Position numbers and translations under genes: made by a program. Of a stretch of DNA of 64,000 nt, positions 37,315 to 45,696 are shown one piece after another. The notes beneath the pieces were generated by a model. The model searched no databases. It was not told where the DNA came from and saw nothing but the letters and a program-made list of their open reading frames with translations. Every line of letters starts with the position of its first letter. Position 1 is the stretch's first letter. Source of the DNA: BMS3BBIN04 sp964552465 (GTDB lineage: Bacteria > Electryoneota > Electryoneia > Electryoneales > Electryoneaceae); NCBI GenBank assembly GCA_964552465.1, contig CAZKGR010000005.1:75646-139645 (forward strand), in the 5' to 3' direction.

Positions 37315-38451
37315 ATGAGTCGTTTCACCCTACCCGCATTGCTAACCTTGCTGTTGGCTTTCACCGTTCACACGTCCCTCGCTCAGCCAACACCACTCTG
37401 GACCCAGGAATACGGCCTTAACGACGAGCAGGAGTGGGTCCATTCGATGATCGGCGAGCCGGGCGGCGGATTTGTACTCAGCGGTTTCCGACCGTGGGGA
37501 ATGGTGATTGCTCGTGCGGATGCGGACGGCAACCTGCTGTGGACGAAGACGCTTTCTGGTGACCACGGGTACGGGATTGCACGCACGGCGAATGGCGGCT
37601 ACCTGATCTGCGGCAGCGATTACTTCGAGGGCTGGGGGACAGATATCATCGTCCACTGGGTCAACAGTGATGGCGAGCGTTTACGCACCGCTCAGGCCGG
37701 TGCGGAAGAATATGAACGCGCGATGGATGTTGTGATCACTCCCGATGACGGCTGCATGGTCGCAGCCTATCGCGAATATGACATTAATCAATTGCGAACC
37801 GTTCTGTTCAAGATTAACAACACAGGCGACGTTGAGTGGCAACGTCAATACGGCACAAACGACAATTTCGTCCGTGATCTGCTGGCCTGTTCGGACGGCA
37901 ACTACCTGGTCGCCGGAGCACGGAATCCAAATAATTTCCCCTCAGAAATGTATCTGCTGAAGGTCGATGGAAACGGGGAAGAACTGTGGGCGCGTGTTTA
38001 TGGAACCGGACTAAATCAGGAAGCAACCCGGGTGATTGAAGTGACGGGCGGAGGATATCTTGTAATCGGATACGGGAACACTTATAACGACAATCTGAGC
38101 AATCAGATTTATGTATATCGCACGGACGAAACCGGCGATGTCATATGGTCGCAATCCTTTGGTGATGATTACAGCGACTCGGCATTTGGTGTCGTTCAAA
38201 CCCCGGACGGCGGCTTTGCCATTGTTGGCTATCGTGGACCCCCGGCGGGCGGCTCAAACATCGACGCGATGGTTTACAAGATTGACGCAAACGGAACCTT
38301 GGAATGGATTCATCAATCGTTCCGTCCACGCAAGGACTGGGGTATCGGGATTTGCGTGACGCCCGAGGGCAACATCGCCTTCGGCGGCACAGTCAACCCC
38401 GATCCCAACTTTAATCAGGATGGGTACATAACATTACTTTCGTCGGAATGA
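37315..38451 (+). CDS. Exported beta-propeller protein of unknown function
   Basis: ATG 37315 follows GGAGG (37305-37309) and starts a signal peptide (LPALLTLLLAFTVHTSLAQ). The 378 residues hold about seven repeats of the form DGNLLWTKTLSGDHGYGIARTANGGYLICGSD, i.e. G(D/N)..W....G...D......TPDGG(F/Y)..(V/A)G. These belong to the loose family of PQQ/WD40-like or delta-60-type propellers common in FCB-group secreted proteins. It ends without a sorting domain, unlike its upstream neighbours, so it is probably periplasmic. Confidence 0.78.
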   Translation: MSRFTLPALLTLLLAFTVHTSLAQPTPLWTQEYGLNDEQEWVHSMIGEPGGGFVLSGFRPWGMVIARADADGNLLWTKTLSGDHGYGIARTANGGYLICGSDYFEGWGTDIIVHWVNSDGERLRTAQAGAEEYERAMDVVITPDDGCMVAAYREYDINQLRTVLFKINNTGDVEWQRQYGTNDNFVRDLLACSDGNYLVAGARNPNNFPSEMYLLKVDGNGEELWARVYGTGLNQEATRVIEVTGGGYLVIGYGNTYNDNLSNQIYVYRTDETGDVIWSQSFGDDYSDSAFGVVQTPDGGFAIVGYRGPPAGGSNIDAMVYKIDANGTLEWIHQSFRPRKDWGIGICVTPEGNIAFGGTVNPDPNFNQDGYITLLSSE

Positions 38452-38630
38452 AGAGCGCTGTCAGTTTGTAGGCACACCGTCGACCAAGGAACTCGTCCCA
38501 CATTCGATTCGTACAACACTCGCCTAATCGGAGGTGAGTACACAGGTTACAGGCTCGAAAAACCCTCAATTCTGTTTGCGAATATACCTCCTCTTCTCAT
38601 ACCTTCTGGCTTGCACTGAATGGACACGCC

Positions 38631-40187
38631 ATGAACGATCACAGCGTCAGCAGTTTCATCAACGGCATCGCGGTTTTGCTGATCGCCGTTGGTTTATTTG
38701 GCGGCAGTTGGCTGGTTTACGACCGCTTTCTCGCTGACCATGATACAGCGGACGAGTCTGCGCAGGTTGTAGATACGCGCGATTCTGATGCGGAAACGAA
38801 CAGTCGGTCTCCGTTCGCGTGGGACGATTCGGAGCAATCTGACGAGCTTACGCAGGGCGACGCCGAACGTGATTTCGACATCGGCGGCAACATTGACCGC
38901 GAGCCATTGCCGGTGGTCGGCGAGTTCGAATCGCCGTTTGTCGCAGTCGCAGATCGTCTTAAACCGTCAGTGGTCAACATCGTGGTCGAAGGTCGCCGTA
39001 TGAGCGACCAGTTTCATCGCAATGTTCCGACGCAGAGTGGTGGTTCGGGCGTAATCGTTGATGTGCGCGGTTACCTGCTAACCAACCATCATGTCGTTGA
39101 TGGCGCGGACAAGATCGTGATAACGTTGTCCGGTGGTGAGGAACGCGAAGGCACTTTGCTCGGCACCGATCCTGAGTCAGATCTGGCGCTGGTAGATATT
39201 GGTCCTGTCGATGAAATTCGTGTGGCCCAAATGGGCGATAGTGACGCGATCAACATCGGCGACTGGGCGATAGCGATGGGCAGCCCGTTCGGATTGGACT
39301 GGACGTTGACTGTCGGCGTTGTCAGCGCAAAGGGTCGGACTAACCTTCGCATTGCAGGCGGCGGGCCGGTATTTCAGGACTTCATTCAGACGGACGCCTC
39401 GATCAACTTCGGCAATTCCGGTGGCCCGTTAGCGAATATCCACGGCGAAGTTATTGGGATTAACGCGGCAACGAACGCGTCGGCGAACGGCATCGGCTTC
39501 GCGATTCCGATCAACATGGTTCGCGATGTTGTCAGCCAGTTGCTGGAAAGTGGCTATGTAAAGCGCGGGTATCTCGGGTTGGTTCCGACGTTGCTCGACC
39601 CACTCAAGAAAGAGGCGCTTGGACTCGATGAAACAATAGAAGGCGTTTTCATTGAGAACGTCGCACCCGGCACTCCAGCCGAGGATGGCGGGCTTGAAGG
39701 TGGAGATGTTGTCGTAGCGATAGACGGCGACCCAGTCAGTGATGTGTCTGATTTCCGCGCACGTATAGCACAGCATGCCCCCGGCGAACAGATGTCGTTG
39801 ACAGTAATTCGGCGTGGCGAAGTACAGAGTTTAAGTTTTACATTGGCCGACCGCAGCGAGTTTGTAACGTCCGCCAGTGAAGGACGTCGCATGGGTAACG
39901 GCCATTGGCTTGGCATTGAGGTTGGCACATTGGCCAGTCCGGAAGCGCGTGAGCTTGGCGTCGAGGTTGAGTCTGGCGTGTTGGTTATCGCGGTTGAACA
40001 GGGTAGTGCGGCGGACGGCAAGTTGGAGCCGGGAGACGTGATTATTCGTCTCGGAGATAATGTTGTCGAAACGTTAGACGACTGGCGGCATCTGACAGAG
40101 CAGCTGGGTACGCCCAGCCGTGCGATTCTGCTGAAATACGTTCCAAACGGGCAGGGAAGCAGTCGCTTCATCGCCCTGAAGCCGTAG
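38631..40187 (+). CDS. HtrA/DegP-type serine protease with two PDZ domains
   Basis: A 518-residue S1C protease. An N-terminal membrane helix (about 9-30) anchors it, followed by a low-complexity acidic linker (37-95). The trypsin-like domain shows the triad His154 (TNHHVVDGA), Asp184 (ESDLALV) and Ser263 (NFGNSGGPL). PDZ1 (about 310-400) and PDZ2 (about 420-515) follow. HtrA proteases degrade or refold misfolded envelope proteins; here one expects a role in supporting the many exported proteins of the genome. A repeat-rich gap separates it from the sigma factor. Confidence 0.93.
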   Translation: MNDHSVSSFINGIAVLLIAVGLFGGSWLVYDRFLADHDTADESAQVVDTRDSDAETNSRSPFAWDDSEQSDELTQGDAERDFDIGGNIDREPLPVVGEFESPFVAVADRLKPSVVNIVVEGRRMSDQFHRNVPTQSGGSGVIVDVRGYLLTNHHVVDGADKIVITLSGGEEREGTLLGTDPESDLALVDIGPVDEIRVAQMGDSDAINIGDWAIAMGSPFGLDWTLTVGVVSAKGRTNLRIAGGGPVFQDFIQTDASINFGNSGGPLANIHGEVIGINAATNASANGIGFAIPINMVRDVVSQLLESGYVKRGYLGLVPTLLDPLKKEALGLDETIEGVFIENVAPGTPAEDGGLEGGDVVVAIDGDPVSDVSDFRARIAQHAPGEQMSLTVIRRGEVQSLSFTLADRSEFVTSASEGRRMGNGHWLGIEVGTLASPEARELGVEVESGVLVIAVEQGSAADGKLEPGDVIIRLGDNVVETLDDWRHLTEQLGTPSRAILLKYVPNGQGSSRFIALKP

Positions 40188-40194
40188 GAAAGAA

Positions 40195-40243
40195 GTAGAA
40201 AGTGCTGAGTCGAAAGTCGAAAGATCAGAGACTCAGGACTCAA
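40195..40243 (+). repeat. Degenerate 7-bp-period repeat (GTCGAAA/GACTCAG type)
   Basis: Seven heptamers in register: GTAGAAA, GTGCTGA, GTCGAAA, GTCGAAA, GATCAGA, GACTCAG, GACTCAA. It begins eight bases after the HtrA stop codon. Confidence 0.8.
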
Positions 40244-40254
40244 AACAACAACAC

Positions 40255-40325
40255 GTCATCCTGAACGAAGTGCCTGCAAAGCCGTAGCTTCGGCGAAGGC
40301 AGGTATGATCTCTTGTTTGACGTTT
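40255..40325 (+). repeat. Family A repeat with inserted palindrome
   Basis: GTCATCCTGAACGAAGTG and GATCTCTTGTTTGACGTTT flank an insert CCTGCAAAGCCGTAG...CGGCGAAGGCAGG that is itself palindromic (CCTGC/GCAGG; GCCG/CGGC). The copy at 9509-9577 is interrupted at the same place. Confidence 0.75.
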
Positions 40326-40384
40326 ATGTTGTTGCGATGACTCAAACATATCATCAGCAGGCATATTGCTGAGAAGGCCGTTTA

Positions 40385-40433
40385 TACTTGGTACTTAGTA
40401 CTTTCGACTTTGTACTCGGTACTTTGTACTTTT
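40385..40433 (+). repeat. Degenerate 7-bp-period repeat (TACTTTG type)
   Basis: Seven heptamers in register: TACTTGG, TACTTAG, TACTTTC, GACTTTG, TACTCGG, TACTTTG, TACTTTT. It ends about 16 bases before the sigma factor start, so it overlaps the region where its promoter or leader should be. Confidence 0.8.
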
Positions 40434-40449
40434 TCACAGAGAGGCACGA

Positions 40450-41286
40450 GTGAACATTCGAGCGAACCAATCACTCGAGAAGTACCTGCAGGAGATCGGC
40501 GAGTACGATCTGCTTAAGACGCATGAAGAGATTGAGCTGGCACGTGAGATTCGCGCGGGCAGTAAGGAAGCCCTCGAGAAGCTCACCAAGGCCAACCTCC
40601 GTTTCGTAGTCAGTGTCGCAAAACAATACCAGAACCAGGGTCTGTCGCTTGGCGATTTGATCAACGAGGGCAACCTGGGTCTTATTAAGGCGGCAGAACG
40701 ATTTGACGAAACGCGTGGATTCAAGTTCATCTCTTATGCGGTTTGGTGGATCCGGCAGTCAATTTTACAGGCTTTGGCCGAACAGAGCCGTGTTGTGCGT
40801 TTGCCGTTGAACCGTGTCGGCGCATTGAACAAGATCGGCAAGGCGTACAGCGCGTTGGAACAGAAGTTTGAACGTGAACCAAACGCGGACGAAATCGCGA
40901 CCAAGCTCGAGATGACGCCCACGGAAGTAACTGACACGCTCAAGATGAGCGGTCGTCACCTTTCGATGGACGCGCCGTTCAACCAGGGCGAGGACAACCG
41001 TCTGCTGGACATCCTGCACAACGATCAGGAACCGCCGCCGGACTCGTCATTGATGGCGGATTCGTTGAAGCGCGAGATCGAGCAGGCTCTGGCGACATTG
41101 AGCCCACGTGAAGCGGAAGTCATCCGGCTGTATTTCGGCCTGAATATCGACCAGCCGTTAACGTTGGAAGAGATTGGGGTGAAGTTCAGCTTGACGCGTG
41201 AACGTGTCCGTCAGATCAAGGAGAAGGCGATCCGCCGTTTGCGGCACGCTTCCCGCTCCAAAGCCCTCCGGGCGTACTTGGGGTAG
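40450..41286 (+). CDS. Primary-type sigma-70 factor (RpoD/SigA family, short form)
   Basis: A GTG start with AGAGAGG upstream. The 278-residue protein lacks region 1.1 and the long non-conserved region but keeps region 1.2 (SLEKYLQEIGEYDLLKTHEEIELA), region 2 (NLRFVVSVAKQYQNQGLSLGDLINEGNLGLIKAAERFDETRGFKFISYAVWWIRQSI), region 3 and region 4 (PLTLEEIGVKFSLTRERVRQIKEKAIRRLR). It is near the size of the housekeeping-like RpoD of Bacteroidetes, so it could be the main sigma factor or a group 2 factor. Its leader is made of repeat DNA. Confidence 0.9.
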   Translation: MNIRANQSLEKYLQEIGEYDLLKTHEEIELAREIRAGSKEALEKLTKANLRFVVSVAKQYQNQGLSLGDLINEGNLGLIKAAERFDETRGFKFISYAVWWIRQSILQALAEQSRVVRLPLNRVGALNKIGKAYSALEQKFEREPNADEIATKLEMTPTEVTDTLKMSGRHLSMDAPFNQGEDNRLLDILHNDQEPPPDSSLMADSLKREIEQALATLSPREAEVIRLYFGLNIDQPLTLEEIGVKFSLTRERVRQIKEKAIRRLRHASRSKALRAYLG

Positions 41287-41302
41287 GTTGTTTCTGATGT
41301 AG

Positions 41303-41323
41303 CCCGGGATCGCTGATCCCGGG
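41303..41323 (+). repeat. CCCGGGATC palindrome
   Basis: CCCGGGATC, GCT, GATCCCGGG, preceded by GTAG. Similar GTAGCCCGGG words begin the composite element at 45633. Confidence 0.75.
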
Positions 41324-41392
41324 GTGTGCTGACAAAACATGTCGGTGCTGGCTTGACAGATCGACAGTGTAGTTCATCGAGTTCAGAGTTTC

Positions 41393-41419
41393 AAAGCCCG
41401 GATCATTGATTCGGGCTTT
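41393..41419. terminator. Hairpin between convergent genes, probable terminator
   Basis: AAAGCCCGGATCA, TT, GATTCGGGCTTT has a strong stem but only a weak T-rich tail. It lies between the end of the sigma factor gene and the minus-strand lipoprotein gene. Confidence 0.65.
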
Positions 41420-41436
41420 GATATTGTAATTGCATA

Positions 41437-41886
41437 CTAGTCAGCAAGGCAAACGAACTCATATTCGTCTGAATTCTTCCCGGGAATATATCTGAGCCCA
41501 TCATTTTCAAGAATTTCATTATTGTCATACAACAGCGATCCTACATCATCGTGCTTGATTCTCCACGCGAACCCCTCTACAACAAAGCCTTTCCGGCCTA
41601 AAAGCAAAATACTCCACTCCTTTTCATATATCCGCGCATTGGTCAAAAAGTCAGCTTCTGATTTCTGCAACGCTTTTTCTACAGCAGTTTGAAGGTCCGG
41701 CGCACCGACAGTAAAGAACAGAACCGTCGTTGACATGCTGGAACCTTTTGCCTCGCGCGTTACCAATTCACTTTCTGCCTGTAATTCGAAATTGTACGTG
41801 GACAAAACAGTGAAATCGCCAAGCATGGTGCTACAGCCAGTAGTGAGAACCATTATCAGAATAGAAAGACCAAACATGCGCTTCAT
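41437..41886 (-). CDS. Small hypothetical lipoprotein
   Basis: A 149-residue predicted lipoprotein; the leader MKRMFGLSILIMVLTTGC ends in a lipobox. The mature part is acidic with STYNFELQAESELVTREAKGSS and a repeated-strand region, FLTNARIYEKEWSILLLGRKGFVVEGFAWRI. Some small lipoproteins with a LTNARIY-like core resemble the YajI/DUF6567 type in other bacteria, which I cannot confirm. It stands alone between the sigma factor and the oxidase cluster. Confidence 0.68.
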   Translation of the reverse strand: MKRMFGLSILIMVLTTGCSTMLGDFTVLSTYNFELQAESELVTREAKGSSMSTTVLFFTVGAPDLQTAVEKALQKSEADFLTNARIYEKEWSILLLGRKGFVVEGFAWRIKHDDVGSLLYDNNEILENDGLRYIPGKNSDEYEFVCLAD

Positions 41887-42004
41887 ACAACACCCCTATT
41901 CAGTTGTTTGTGGACTTTGACAATAATACTACGATATCGGCATTAATGGTAGCATGAACTGCTGGGTTTGTTCAAGTTGAGGAGAAGAACGAATAGGGGG
42001 CAGA

Positions 42005-42946
42005 CTACAGTGACACCACATCCACAATCGCAGCGGTGAAGAGTGCGAGCAGGTAGATGATGGAGCGCAGGAAGACGACACGTGCGGCAAGCGGCGTGTT
42101 GTCACGCACGCCTCTTATCACTGACGCCAGGAAGTACACACCGAGTCCCACCGCAGCGGCACCGTAAATCCAACCCAGACCGAACCACAGCAACGACAGG
42201 CTGGTGATCAGCGTGATGATCGTGTAGACGAGGTTACGCGTCCACGTCGCTTTGTCACCCACCACGACGGGCATCATCGGATAGTTGACGGCTTTGTAGT
42301 CGTGCTTCATGTAGATCGCCAGCGACCAGAAGTGCGGCGGGGTCCAGAAGAAGATCACGGCCAGCATCAGCACCGGCGCCCACGCGACTTGTCCTGCGCC
42401 TGCAGTCCACGCGATCAACGGTCCCATCGCACCGGCAATCCCGCCAATGACGATGTTCTCCGGCGTGCGCGGCTTGAGATACAACGTGTAGAAAAGGGCG
42501 TAGAAGAGGATCGTCCACAACGACAACAGGGCGGTCAACGGGTTGAACAGCACCCAGAACGCGACCGTCGAGATGACCCCATTCAGCGCGGCAAATGTGA
42601 ACGCTTCCCACGGCGCGATCTTGCCGCTGGGGAGGGGACGTTTGACCCGAGTACGGGTCATGACGGCGTCAACGTCTCGCTCAAAGAACTGGTTGAACGC
42701 GTTCGCCGATCCAGCCGCCATCCCGAGCAACACCAGCGACAGCGCGAACATCAGCGGACTGGACAACAGCGATCCTTCCAACACACCACCCGCCGCACCG
42801 GTGAGTACGACCAGCAGGACGATGGTCGGCTTGGTCAAGGCGGCGTATGCACGCACGCGAGCGCTCAACCACATGGTCGGATTGATCTCGGCGTTAACGG
42901 ATGCTATCTGGCTATTTGCTGATGTGTACACAGCGTTCTCTTCCAA
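42005..42946 (-). CDS. ctaB: Heme o synthase (protoheme IX farnesyltransferase)
   Basis: CtaB transfers a farnesyl group to heme b to give heme o, the first step to heme a for the oxidase. The 313-residue UbiA-type prenyltransferase has about nine membrane helices and the Asp-rich motif FNQFFERDVDAVMTRTRVKRPLPSG near residues 85-110. A short polar N-terminus precedes the first helix (KPTIVLLVVLTGAAGG). It is the last gene of the oxidase cluster. Confidence 0.93.
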   Translation of the reverse strand: MEENAVYTSANSQIASVNAEINPTMWLSARVRAYAALTKPTIVLLVVLTGAAGGVLEGSLLSSPLMFALSLVLLGMAAGSANAFNQFFERDVDAVMTRTRVKRPLPSGKIAPWEAFTFAALNGVISTVAFWVLFNPLTALLSLWTILFYALFYTLYLKPRTPENIVIGGIAGAMGPLIAWTAGAGQVAWAPVLMLAVIFFWTPPHFWSLAIYMKHDYKAVNYPMMPVVVGDKATWTRNLVYTIITLITSLSLLWFGLGWIYGAAAVGLGVYFLASVIRGVRDNTPLAARVVFLRSIIYLLALFTAAIVDVVSL

Positions 42947-43045
42947 ATTACTGCTGAAACCAAGTTCGCTTTTGAAAAGTTAGGCAAAGTTAACTTTCTA
43001 CAAGTCTTGTCGCAAGGGCTCTCGGTGGATTTTGAGATATGAGAG

Positions 43046-43486
43046 TCAGATCATCCACGGCCGGTAGAGCATCAGGTAGATCGTAACGCCGGTAACCGAA
43101 ACGAATATCCACACCGGCCACGTCCAGCGGGCGATCTTACGGTGACCATCGAATTTTCCACGAAAGGCTGCGATCACGAGCGCGATGATAAACGGAACAA
43201 TCAGCGCGGCGAGGATGCTGTGTGGAATGAGGATCGCGAAGTAGACAGTGCGGGTCCAGTCAGGATAAGGGTAGGGTACCGAACCTGCGTTGGCATGATA
43301 GATCAGATAGCTGACAAGGAACGCGGCGGACATGAACAGCGCGCCGAGCATCAAGTTACGATGCACCCGCCAGTTCTCGCGATCCGCACGTATCCGCAGC
43401 CAACCGATTAGCAGCAGTATGAACGACACAGCATTGAGTGTTGCATTCAGGGTCGCGTGCGCGCTGGCGTGGGGAATGGCGTCCAT
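43046..43486 (-). CDS. DUF420 membrane protein (oxidase assembly)
   Basis: A 146-residue protein with four membrane helices. It starts MDAIPHASAHATLNATLNAVSFILLLIGWLRI and contains the conserved HRNLMLGALFMSAAFLVSYL and ILIPHSILAALIVPFIIALV segments with several His residues. DUF420 proteins lie beside cytochrome oxidase genes; the Bacillus/Staphylococcus relative CtaM is needed for aa3-type oxidase assembly. It lies three bases after the SCO gene stop. Confidence 0.85.
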   Translation of the reverse strand: MDAIPHASAHATLNATLNAVSFILLLIGWLRIRADRENWRVHRNLMLGALFMSAAFLVSYLIYHANAGSVPYPYPDWTRTVYFAILIPHSILAALIVPFIIALVIAAFRGKFDGHRKIARWTWPVWIFVSVTGVTIYLMLYRPWMI

Positions 43487-43489
43487 GGT

Positions 43490-44092
43490 TTATTCGTCCA
43501 TTTCCAGCAAGCGGGTGATCTGTTGGTGCAGGGCGATCATCGGTTTTTGATCCAGCGAGTTGTAGTATCCGCGTATCTGTCCCTGTCGGTCCACGAGCAC
43601 GAATTTGGACGAGTGCCCCATGGGCAGATTTTCTGCCGGCAGCATGAAGCCCTGTTCGGATAAGACAATCACATCTTTAACCGATCCGTTGAGGAACTGC
43701 CAACGACCATCACGTACACCGTGTTCGTGTGCGTACAGCTTCATTATCTTTGGAGTGTCCTGATACGGATCAACGCTGATCGACACGATTTGAACCAGGT
43801 CGGAGTCGTCGAATGCGCGGTAGATTTTCTCTTTTTCGACAACCATGATCGGGCAGATCGTTTGGCAGGTGGTGAAGAAGAAATCGACGACAGTGATTTT
43901 GCCGAGCAAATCCTCGCGTCCGAAGACCACGCTGTCCTGATTGACAAATTCGAAATCGGGTACAGCTCCGTAGACCGGAATCTCGGTTTTGGATTTGTCC
44001 GCGCTTGTCAGTACAAACGACCCGAACACGGCGAGGGTTGCGATCACCAGCGCGCCAGCGACAATACCGCCGTAAATTTTTCCATCAGACAT
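43490..44092 (-). CDS. SCO1/SenC-type copper chaperone
   Basis: ATG 44092 follows GGGGGA. The 200-residue protein has one N-terminal membrane anchor and a thioredoxin-like domain with the copper-binding motif FFTTCQTICP (CxxxC) and a later His after the VLVDRQGQIRGYY strand. SCO proteins deliver copper to, or reduce, the CuA site of oxidase subunit II. It lies between ctaA and DUF420. Confidence 0.9.
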   Translation of the reverse strand: MSDGKIYGGIVAGALVIATLAVFGSFVLTSADKSKTEIPVYGAVPDFEFVNQDSVVFGREDLLGKITVVDFFFTTCQTICPIMVVEKEKIYRAFDDSDLVQIVSISVDPYQDTPKIMKLYAHEHGVRDGRWQFLNGSVKDVIVLSEQGFMLPAENLPMGHSSKFVLVDRQGQIRGYYNSLDQKPMIALHQQITRLLEMDE

Positions 44093-44105
44093 AGCTCTTC
44101 CCCCA

Positions 44106-45071
44106 TTACCTCTTGCCGTCAGGTGTGTACGCGTCAATGGTCGGCAGGATATTGTATCGCACCGAAACGAGCATGATCAGCAGGCTGCCGAGCAGCAGGG
44201 CAGACAGCCAGAGGTGAAAAACCTGCATGATTGGCTGGTAGCCGAACAAGAGCATCGACACACCAATCAGCAGCATGCCAAGTGCGGTGCCCGCCGCCCC
44301 AATGGACGCCTGATATACTAGTGGTGTTGGCTGTTCAGCACGCCTGATCAGGGTGATAGCGCTGTGCATGACCAGCATAACTGTGAGCACTCCTACCGCC
44401 TGATGGATCCTCGAAATCGGCCCGAGCGCATTGGTCCACATAGTGTGACCTCCGAGCGGTTCGAGCTCCATGATCACTTTGATCGCGCCGCGGAGTTGCG
44501 TCCCCAGTGCGGTTTGGATGATTGCGATTATGAACGTGAATGTCAGCCATTTATTGAGTTTGACGGGATACGATGGTTTTCGTTCGGCGTATGGATGCCG
44601 AATGAAGCGCAATTGCATAGCTGAGTACAGAAGCAGCAGTGCGATTCCCATTGACAACATCAGGTGAACTGCGACTAGCAACGGTTCCAATCCACTGGCG
44701 ACAACCTGCCCGCCCTGCCAGCCGACATAAGCGACGAGCACCGCAGCGGAGAGAATTGGAATCAATACTCGAGGATATTTTCGTGCCTGACGGATCGCGA
44801 GGATTGCGGTTGTCAGGATCAACAAGCCAATCAACATTCCGAGCAAGCGGTTTCCGTACTCAATCCAAGCGAGCGTGAAATTGAACAGGCTGGCATCAAT
44901 GCCTGGCGGAAGCTGATCGACAGACGTTGGTGGCCACCAGCGCCCAAAGCACTTCGGCCAGTCGGGGCAACCAAGCCCGGCACCGCTGACCCGTACCAGC
45001 CCGCCAGTGAACAGAAGCAAGAATGTTGCCAGCGTACTGGCCCACGTAAAGACGCGTAATTTTCTCATCAA
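44106..45071 (-). CDS. ctaA: Heme A synthase
   Basis: CtaA oxidises the C8 methyl of heme o to give heme a. The 321-residue protein has eight membrane helices in two repeats. The N-terminal signature GGLVRVSGAGLGCPDWPKCFGRW contains the Cys pair found in one class of CtaA, and conserved His residues lie in EYGNRLLG, LLVAVHLMLSM, ISRIHQAVGV and VMQVFHLW. Its partners ctaB and the structural genes are all in the same cluster. Confidence 0.92.
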   Translation of the reverse strand: MMRKLRVFTWASTLATFLLLFTGGLVRVSGAGLGCPDWPKCFGRWWPPTSVDQLPPGIDASLFNFTLAWIEYGNRLLGMLIGLLILTTAILAIRQARKYPRVLIPILSAAVLVAYVGWQGGQVVASGLEPLLVAVHLMLSMGIALLLLYSAMQLRFIRHPYAERKPSYPVKLNKWLTFTFIIAIIQTALGTQLRGAIKVIMELEPLGGHTMWTNALGPISRIHQAVGVLTVMLVMHSAITLIRRAEQPTPLVYQASIGAAGTALGMLLIGVSMLLFGYQPIMQVFHLWLSALLLGSLLIMLVSVRYNILPTIDAYTPDGKR

Positions 45072-45165
45072 TCGGCGCTCTTACCGTTGGTTTATCGTAA
45101 TAAAATCAGAAGAAAGCCGTCCGAAGACGGCAAGATAATGCTCAGAAGCCATGAACAGTGCGGAT

Positions 45166-45615
45166 TTAATGATCCGCATTCGCTCCTGCATCCGGGTCGT
45201 CATGGCTCGCAGCGCCTTCTGAATGTGCTTCTCCGTGGGCTTCGGCCGTCAACGGCGTTCCCTCTTCATCGTAGATCACCGCTCGCTCGTTAATTGGGAC
45301 AGCCAGCTCCTCGTACACACGTCCGCGCGTTTCCGTGTCAAACATGGTGAAGGCGAGGAAAGCGGCGAGGAACACCAGCGATCCGACAAAGAAGGACGCG
45401 TACAGCTTGTTGTCGTATTTCAGATGCATGAAAAACAGCGCGACCAGCGCTGCTTTCACACCTGCGACCGCCATTGCGACGATCACATTCATACCGCCGA
45501 AATCGTATTGTGCGACCCAGACGGTGATGATGGTCAGGACAAAGAGTGCGCCCGCGACGGCGTAATAGATACCAAAGGGTAGCAGATGCTGTTCGTGTTC
45601 GTTTCCAGAACTCAT
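45166..45615 (-). CDS. Cytochrome c oxidase subunit IV
   Basis: A small hydrophobic 149-residue subunit with three helices and the usual LVALFFMHLKYDNKLY segment near residues 57-72. The C-terminal 55 residues are an unusual, His/Ala/Glu-rich tail (LTAEAHGEAHSEGAASHDDPDAGANADH) with five His that could bind metal or simply be disordered. It is preceded in the transcript by the composite repeat at 45633. Confidence 0.88.
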   Translation of the reverse strand: MSSGNEHEQHLLPFGIYYAVAGALFVLTIITVWVAQYDFGGMNVIVAMAVAGVKAALVALFFMHLKYDNKLYASFFVGSLVFLAAFLAFTMFDTETRGRVYEELAVPINERAVIYDEEGTPLTAEAHGEAHSEGAASHDDPDAGANADH

Positions 45616-45632
45616 GTGTGCCTCAAATTGAA

Positions 45633-45694
45633 TGTAGCCCGGGTTCGTTGAACCCGGGGTTAATCATCCCCGGCTTCGGCGAAGCCGGGCTACA
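45633..45694. repeat. Composite palindrome inside the oxidase operon
   Basis: Two hairpins, CCCGGGTTC/GAACCCGGG and CCCGGCTTC/GAAGCCGGG, sit side by side and the whole is bounded by TGTAGCCCGG and CCGGGCTACA, so a three-way folded structure is possible. It occupies most of the gap between ctaE and subunit IV. Confidence 0.8.
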
Positions 45695-45696
45695 CA

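Noticed and set aside
42302..42922. A 206-codon frame antisense to ctaB
   Set aside because: The translation is Arg/Gln/His-rich, typical of the shadow of a membrane-protein gene; ctaB is well supported.
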